Source of the DNA: Alisma plantago-aquatica
Taxonomy: Eukaryota; Streptophyta; Magnoliopsida; Alismatales; Alismataceae
DNA: 64,000 nt
Reading direction: 5' to 3'
NCBI GenBank assembly: GCA_963693085.1
Contig: OY856411.1
Location: 116,366,767-116,430,766 of the forward strand
Within the stretch, counting starts at the first letter, position 1, and each line of letters begins with the position of its first letter. Positions 57,600 to 64,000 of this stretch are shown piece after piece. The notes under the pieces were generated by a model. It ran no database searches and was not told where the DNA came from. It was given only the letters and a program-made list of their open reading frames with translations. The translations under genes and the position numbers were made by a program.

Positions 57600-58370
57600 C
57601 TAATGAGACTATATAATACTGTAGCAATACACTCGATATCAAGTGCGACATGTTTGATAATCATGTGCATATATCGCATGACATAGAATCCACATGCCCA
57701 TCCGTTGTCTTGTGTAGCACACTATAAATTCAAACATACAAAATATTAAAAAATACAACTAATTTGTTCACATAAATAATATATACATATATTGCAGTCG
57801 GGAACTTACTTTCACATTCTTCCAAACTATTGGCTGGTTCTTTTTCATGGGGACCTTTCCTCCAGCCCTTTTGAACTCATCAAAACCCCTACATGTTAAT
57901 GTAACACAGAACATTGCAATTAAATAGTAATATAATAACATATGTTAAAGGATATGAAAATGAAATATTTCTCACCAGAATAATGCCATTTTCATTATGT
58001 GTCCAAATCTTGTATTCAATTTACTCCCATTAGGATCTAGATAATAGATAGTGAACGTCTCGGGGACAATAACCAGTAACTCCCAATGCCTACCACTAGA
58101 GATAAAAAAGTTAAAAATTAATAACTCAAAATCCATAATAAAAATGTAATTTTCTTAAGTCCAAATTATAATAAGAAAAGTAAACTTACTCTACATTTAA
58201 TGGAGCCATTATCACCATCTTCTTATTTACAACAAAATCTATTAAAGCCTCACAACAGTATTGTTGAACTGACGTAGGGTCTTTAGCTACTAGACTAATC
58301 AAAGATGGAATCAAAAACCCTACATGTTCGAATCCAAAATCTTCACATATCTTGTCTAAGTAGATGCAAA
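57600..58370 (-). CDS. Ulp1-like (C48) cysteine protease domain of CACTA gene 2
   Basis: Four exon-like blocks with GT-AG introns encode the end of gene 2. One intron (58189-58096) is clear. The upstream block reads KICEDFGFEHVGFLIPSL. The next reads GRHWELLVIVPE with the catalytic His codon at 58086-58088, then YYLDPNGSK with Asp at 58035-58037. The last reads ATQDNGWACGFYVMRYM with Gln (57710-57712) and Cys (57692-57694). This is the full His-Asp-Gln-Cys set of SUMO-protease-like peptidases, which plant CACTA and MULE elements often carry. No stop is visible within these blocks. The natural target is unknown, possibly SUMO conjugates. Confidence 0.75.
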
Positions 58371-58439
58371 ATATGTATTAATTACACATGCATTAATAAA
58401 TAAGAAACCAAATCACCAGATCATACCCAAGGTATATGG

Positions 58440-60540
58440 ATGTATAAAGAAGATCTCACCTTATCCATAGCTCTATCACAGATGTATTTAGCCATTCATT
58501 TCCAAACAACTCCAAAATATCTTGTATAAATAGTTTGGTTTCGTATGACTGACCTATAGAATCTGAATCGGAAGAAATTGTTATAGGGCAGTTTATATCA
58601 TGTTCGCCTAACCATATTGCCATACCCCTACATTTAGGACCTAACTGGACAGGTAGGTCATGTGGAACCCAACTAGGTAATTTAGGAGGTGGAAGTGGAG
58701 GCCTAGATGCTATGGGTGTCTTCTTTTTAACCTATATATCTATATATAATTTTAGATCAACTGACATCATATACACACACTAACAATTTAACATAATGTA
58801 AATTTATCATACAGTTTCAATAAAGAGGACATCCTCTTTTCGCCACAATATCACTCCGCCTTCTGCCTCACCAAGTATTTCACAATCTGGGTGGGCATAT
58901 AGCAATGGAAGATCTGCCCATCCTTGCAATATATATACTGGGCTCACACGAAGCCAACCGGCTGGTAATGGAGACCTGTGAAACTGTTCCCCGGGTAGGG
59001 ATGGGAAAGCCGACGCCTCTGCAATGACATATTCATTACTTTTTAGACGACATCACTTCAACCCCTACAAATTTTTGTGTAAAGAATGTTATATACATAT
59101 ATACATATCATCTTTTTTTGAAATGACTACAATTTCATATATACATATCATCTTGAATTAAAAAACTAGTTACAATGTCATAAAAATACTTACAGCGGAT
59201 GTGCTAGGTGGTGGGTCTACATGATTACTCCCAACCTCTGCAGTAGGAGCTATAGGTACTGTCTGCTGAGGTGCAGTCTGAGATTCCTGTCACTTTTGTA
59301 TTGCTTCTTCGAGTTTCCTCTCAAATATCTTATCGACCTATATATGGATAAAAGAAATTTTAGCTTCTGATTATTGAATTCTCTTTTACAGTAACATTAT
59401 AAAGAAAGAATATGTTACCTCTTGTTGTGAAAGTCCTGCTTTTGGGACATGTTTGCGCTGAGATGGCCCAAAAAACGTTTTGATGCCCAAACTTGCGCCT
59501 GTAGCCCTAACACGTCCAGGACGCTCTGGGTTATCCTGAGCAACTGTCAATTCATCCCTTGTTCCCTCAGGGATGAACTTGCCTTGTTTCCTCAGCTCGT
59601 GCAGCTCCCGCTAATCGCCAAAACAAAAATTTTAATTAAGTAAACAACACAAATAATCAATATTCGAATGATTTCTATAAGAGTTGTATTTTACCATTTT
59701 TGCAGCCGCCTCAGTAGTTGCGGCCTTCGTTATTTCTCCCTTCTTATTTTGCCTCCCATCTATCCAGACATCATGGCGAGGTAGAGGTGCGCTACCTATG
59801 GTAGATGACTCCTGAGTAGCAGCAGACTGAGCAGTAGCCTCATACTATAGTCTTTGGTGAACGCCTGCATATCCTCTTGGACCCATTGTGTGGTCGTTAA
59901 CATTCATCGCACGCCTTGATCTTTGTGCATCACTGAGGGCCTAGTTAGTATGCACATTAATGATTTGGTTAGTAACACTAAATGTTAATCTTGAATAGGT
60001 GAATACAACATATATTAATAATGAGATTGAGACTGACACCTAATACCTTGAATTCATTAGTTTGTCTTGAAGCAACGAACGCCTCCCATTCTTCTTTATC
60101 TAGGAAGTTCCACTGTTCAGTGGCTGTCTTCTTCCTCTTGTCAGCTTCTTTTATGTATTCTCGTGTGAGATTTGTCCTATAGTTCCTTAGGACTCTCCCA
60201 CAACGTTGCATCACGCATTTACGCTGCAGCTTTTCGTCCAATTCAAATATACGCTGCAAAATAGAATTGCTATTAACTAGTATCCAAAAATTTAGTAATC
60301 TACAAAATAGAATTGCAAATTAATAATAACTCACGCATAAATCCCTCCATATTAAGTTTTTCTTCTCCTTAAAAACGTTATGCCAAGAATCTAAGCGACA
60401 ACTGCAATGGCTACGAGTAACAAACCCAAGATATGAAACAAATGAATTACGATTCACACCACATGCATTTCCTGCATTATTAAAATCCACAATAAGTTTG
60501 GATCCATTGCCCTTTTGCACAATTAACTTCTTCATCATAG
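58440..60540 (-). pseudogene. CACTA gene 2, N-terminal and Transposase_24-like region
   Basis: Minus-strand coding blocks, separated by probable introns, run upstream of the protease domain. Around 60538-60320 is an open exon. At 60259-59978 a basic helical segment contains TREYIKEADKRKKTATEQW. Near 59900-59700 the frame reads HTMGPRGYAGV and DVWIDGRQNKKGEITKAA, typical of the Ptta/En/Spm-type Transposase_24 family. Near 59560-59490 it reads NPERPGRVRATG, another signature. A further block ends GNEWLNTSVIELWIR (about 58480), leading into the protease domain. One in-frame stop (59845-59847) is visible. Such proteins act as accessory DNA-binding factors for CACTA movement. Confidence 0.65.
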
Positions 60541-60800
60541 TGATGCCCCTTTTCTTGTCAACTTTTTGGTGCTGCTAATCAAGTGCATCAAGTGCTTCAG
60601 GTGGTACCTATGCATCATCAACCAAAAATTTGACAAAATAAACACATTTACAAGATATAACTATAAATGGACATATAGATATAAATATATGATATTTTTT
60701 TAAAACTTACATTGTGAGGCGGCACATTGATGTCCTCACCCTCACGGTAATCACCAGCACTGTCATCCTGAGAATGGTCAGCCATATGCAAATTTGTATT

Positions 60801-60966
60801 CAAATTGTAAAGTTCACATTGTAAAATAATTGAAATTGTAAAGCTCACATTGTAAAGTAATTGAAATTGTAAAGCTCACATTGTAAAGTTCACATTCACA
60901 TTGTAAAGTAATTCACATTATAAATTAAGCTCAAATTTTATGTAATTCAAATTGTAAAGTTCACAT
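60801..60966. repeat. Tandem repeat with ATTGTAAAGTTCACATTG core
   Basis: ATTGTAAAG(T/C)TCACATTGTAAA(G/A)TAATTGAA-like units recur four to five times in AT-rich DNA between the two CACTA genes. Non-coding. Confidence 0.65.
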
Positions 60967-61019
60967 ATTCAGAAAAATAAAAACGTATAAAACAAAACAT
61001 ACCTCTAATATTGCGATTT

Positions 61020-63040
61020 TTTTATCAATTAACAATCCTTCATTGTGATCTCCGCGCACATACAAGTCATCATTAGCTTCAATATTTGTTGGTGTTGGAA
61101 ACCCAACTGAGAATGGATTGGAGTCATCATACTAATCATAGTACTATTCTTCATCTATAGGATCTTCAATGAACTATCATTTATCATGAAGAACAACCGA
61201 CCATTTATCATTTGCAGGATCATCGACATAAAATACTTGTTTTTCCTGTGATGCCAATATGAATGGTTCAGCCTTCTCGCCAATCTTTTCAAAGTTCACT
61301 AAAGTGAAACCCAATTCATCCACTATAACTCCTTTGGTGTTATCAACCCAATTACATTTGAAGAGTGGAATTCTGAAATCTATGTAGTCAAATTCCCATA
61401 TGTCTTCAATGACACTGTAATATGACATTTTAGCTTCACGTGGACTCTTATCCTTTGCACTTGCAAAAAACATAGTCGATGCTTGAAGGGTGACTACACT
61501 ATTTTGGACGATACTCTTATCATCTTGGCACTTTGTGTAATATGTGAATCCATTAATGTCATACCCTTCATAAGACATAACAGTCAACTTTGGTTTAAAG
61601 GTGAGGCATTTGATAGTTTCAGTAATATCATCTGGTGTTTGAGATAGTTGATGTAAGACTTTATCTTCAAACCACTTAATAAAAGTCTTGTTATGCTATC
61701 TAGCAAGCCACATTGTATTGGCTCGAGGATATTGTCTTTTGATGAAATTGGTATGTTCATCGATACAAACGTTCACTTCGCCCATGTTGTGTAAAATATA
61801 CAAATGACCTTGTTCCAACTGCTCACGGCTGATTACTTTCACACGTGATCCCAAAATTCCTTTTCCAAATAGCTCGTCAATATTCTTGTCATTATCAGGA
61901 GTGTCATTACCACTGAGAAAGTCATTGCAGAAATCCATAACCCCTCTCGCCACATATCTTTCAATAATACTCCCTTCAGGCTGATAACGATTTCGAACAT
62001 CACCTTTAAAAATGCTCATGTATCGTTCAAAGGGATATATCCAATGCAAGAAAACCGGTCCCAAGATTTTCACTTCCCTAGTCAAGTGGACAACAAGATG
62101 TACCATGATATCAAAGAACAGAGGAGGGAAATACATCTCAAGCTGACATAGGGTAACAACCACTTCTCTTTGCAAATTATCGAGAGTCTCAGGGTCAATA
62201 ACTTTGCTGTAGAGACTGTTGAAAAAGAAACAAAGTCTGGTGATTGCAAACCTTACATACTTCGACAATATAGATCGAATTGCCACGGGCAATATTTGTT
62301 GCATTAGAGTGTGACAATCATGAAATTTAAGACCTATCAACTTCAGATCTTTCATTGATACCAATCTACAGATGTTGGATGAGTAACCATGTGTCACCTT
62401 AACATTTACCAAGCATTCAAAAAAAGCTTTCTTCTCCTTTCTAGACATTCGGGCATGCATGTATCTTCTTGGCATCCATTCATTGGGCACAACAATTTCT
62501 TTACCTGGTATGTTTAGATTGGCAACTCGTTTCCTTCAGGAAGCATTTCTTTCAACAAAGACAGCAATGACGTGAAGCTTTTGTCGCTCCATCTATTGTT
62601 AGCTTTCAACTTATACAATCGCAACACAACACTAAGCTTCGTAAACTTAGTACAACCACTGTATAACGGCATCTCAGCATCATGCAATCCAGCATCGCAT
62701 CAACGATGTCTATTGGAACTGGTTCATTCACATCTACGTCATCGTAGGCAATTTCTTCTTCCACACAAGCACTTCTATCGACATCCACTGGTTTTGGGTT
62801 TGAAATCTTTCCACGCCAGTGCCATTCTGTATAGCCTTGTATAATCCCTTTGAACATGACATGAGTTTTGATTTCGTCACCATTGTTGACTTTCAAGTTG
62901 TTATCGCAATGCCTACATGGACAGTAGAACCTATCTCCAGGTTGTTTCCTATGTTCCTCGACAAATCTAATAAATTGGTCAAGACCAGAAATAAACTCTG
63001 GGGTGCAGCGATTGTTAATGGACATCCATGATCTATCCAT
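61020..63040 (-). pseudogene. TNP2-type CACTA transposase lacking its catalytic domain
   Basis: The start at 63040 reads MDRSWM, the usual TNP2 start, and the Transpos_assoc zinc domain follows (YCPCRHCDN). A frameshift near 62690 moves coding to the frame reading CTKFTKLSVVLRLYKLK, ending LLKEMLPEGNELP near 62530. In the family the DDE core (Transposase_21) comes next. Here the sequence passes within about 30 bp to WMPRRYMHARMSRKEK and the DUF4218 domain (62490-61696; DLKLIGLKFHDCHTLMQQ, FLHWIYPFERYM). One TAG at 61696-61698 then precedes the DUF4216 domain (61587-61177; GYDINGFTYYTK, WVDNTKGVIVDELGFT). Without the core it cannot cut DNA. Confidence 0.85.
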
Positions 63041-63171
63041 TCTATGATCAAAGAGAAAACAAGTATATATTAGGAGAAGATTAGGGTATCCAAGACTGTT
63101 CACTTTATAGACCAACAAACACATGTGATGTCATTCTTATATATAATAAATGTGTACCACCTATCCCATCC

Positions 63172-63358
63172 TTGAACACCTAATCTCACTAGTAAGTGTA
63201 TAATGTGTATTGGGTTTTCAAAAAAAATTCGGTAGCATTTCCCCGCTTTTCTCTAAGTACATATGTACTTAGAGAACAAACGAGGAAATGCTACTGAAAT
63301 TTTCTCGGAAACCCAATACACATTATACACTTACATCCTAAGTGAGATTAGGTGTTCA
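63172..63358. repeat. Long near-perfect palindrome (fold-back), about 187 bp
   Basis: The left arm (TTGAACACCTAATCTCACT, then AAGTGTATAATGTGTATTGG) is mirrored by the right arm (CCAATACACATTATACACTT, then AAGTGAGATTAGGTGTTCAA). The centre CTCTAAGTACATATGTACTTAGAG (63251-63274; perfect palindrome) leaves almost no loop. It lies about 130 bp upstream of the transposase start. It could be a small fold-back transposon or a regulatory hairpin of the CACTA leader. Confidence 0.9.
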
Positions 63359-64000
63359 AAGACAGTCCCAAACTGGGGACTATCCAAGATTTAATCCTGA
63401 GTAAATCTTGGACGAGTTTCTAGGCCAAAAAACACAATAATAGATATGTACATGTTAGGGTTTCATCACAATTGATGTTAGGGTTTCATCAATGTTAGGG
63501 TTTAATCAAATCAAACCCTAGAATGGGTCAAGTTCAAATCAAACCCTAGAATGTTTGCAGGCATTAGGTACATGAAAAGGATCTAAAATCCAAACCCTAG
63601 AATGGGTCAAGTTCAAGTCAAAATGGCTACAAGTGTGCATTTTGGGTTTTCTATGTAAACGGCCTTAGAACATCTATGTAATCACTTGTAATGATGAATT
63701 GACTTGTAACTTAGAAGAGAAAAAAGTATTAAGATATGCAAGATACAATAACTATTTTTCATCACATTACAACCGACTTATCATTGATACCTTACTAACT
63801 TATTTCTACATTTACATATCATCACTTGATCAAAAATTACAGCAGTGCATTTAACCAAAGTATGCATTCTAAAATCTATGTCATGATTAGTCACATGTAA
63901 TTTACTTGGATATACAGCAGTACCCGATTACTATGTCTTACATACAAAGTATGCATATTAAATTAACTAAGGCTTATCATAGAACATGTATTGTATAGAC
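63359..64000. other. CACTA 5' side, non-coding, with TTAGGGTTT boxes
   Basis: TTAGGGTTT occurs three times within 63456-63502 (twice as GTTAGGGTTTCATCA) and its reverse AAACCCTA three times at 63524-63598. These telomere-box-like motifs are common in plant promoters. There is no open frame. The outer CACTA terminus is not reached. Confidence 0.5.

Larger units (their letters stand above)
56458..64000 (-). mobile_element. CACTA (En/Spm-type) DNA transposon, one end visible
   Basis: The terminus CACTACTACGAAA at 56458 breaks ORF2 of C2, with TCA (56455-56457) as the likely 3-bp target site. Subterminal repeats and minus-strand genes typical of the superfamily follow: a TNP2-like transposase (63040 to about 61020) and a second gene (about 60540 to 57600) with Transposase_24-like and Ulp1-like parts. 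The other end is not in the window. The transposase lacks its catalytic core, so this copy is not autonomous. Confidence 0.85.

Noticed and set aside
63456..63600. Interstitial telomere array
   Set aside because: The TTAGGGTTT units are few, irregularly spaced and in both orientations, so they are telo-box-like motifs, not a telomere tract.

Overview
The window is repeat-dense DNA from a flowering-plant nuclear genome. I see Ty3/gypsy chromoviruses, Athila-type elements primed by tRNA-Asp, a CACTA transposon with split reading frames, FAR1-related (MULE-type) pseudogenes and the LRR end of a plant disease-resistance gene. The LRR style is common in monocots, but I cannot name the species. There is no clear single-copy intact host gene, and I saw no tRNA or rRNA gene.

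Positions 1-34080: a degenerate FAR1-related transposase pseudogene (about 2640-3372, resuming at 32530-34080) is split by a nest of three LTR elements. Element A (3373-32529, + strand, LTRs 3.44 kb, Tekay/Del-like integrase remnants) contains element B (9194-27171, - strand, LTRs 3.26 kb, 1.6 kb interior without genes). One LTR of B contains element C1 (17175-27013, Athila-like, LTRs 1.6 kb). B and C1 have perfect 5-bp target duplications. The second LTR of B preserves the empty site of C1, and paralogous FAR1 copies preserve that of A.

Positions 34090-41306: a minus-strand gypsy RNase H scrap abuts the 3' (LRR) part of an NBS-LRR-type gene. That gene is cut in frame by element D (35408-40774), a chromovirus with gag, protease, RT, RNase H, integrase and chromodomain. 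D is inactivated by several stops and two frameshifts.

Positions 41310-50590: unrecognised sequence, a block shared with positions 500-1095, partly duplicated FAR1-related pseudogenes (43850-48700) and a small copia-like LTR remnant.

Positions 50593-56457: element C2, a diverged relative of C1. It is cut by a CACTA element (56458 to beyond the window end) that carries, on the - strand, a TNP2 transposase gene lacking its catalytic core and a second gene ending in a Ulp1-like cysteine protease domain with its catalytic residues visible.

The most unusual signal is in C1 and C2. Both lack RT, RNase H and integrase, and keep gag-protease plus a second ORF of the ATHILA ORF-1 type. Both carry arrays of a 15-bp self-palindromic motif (GTCGAT-ACC-ATCGAC), mostly paired with its reverse complement 4-7 nt away. 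One array lies in the LTR. A second lies just upstream of a conserved TATA box and start-site-like sequence ahead of the second ORF. This looks like a mobile promoter module used twice within one non-autonomous element.
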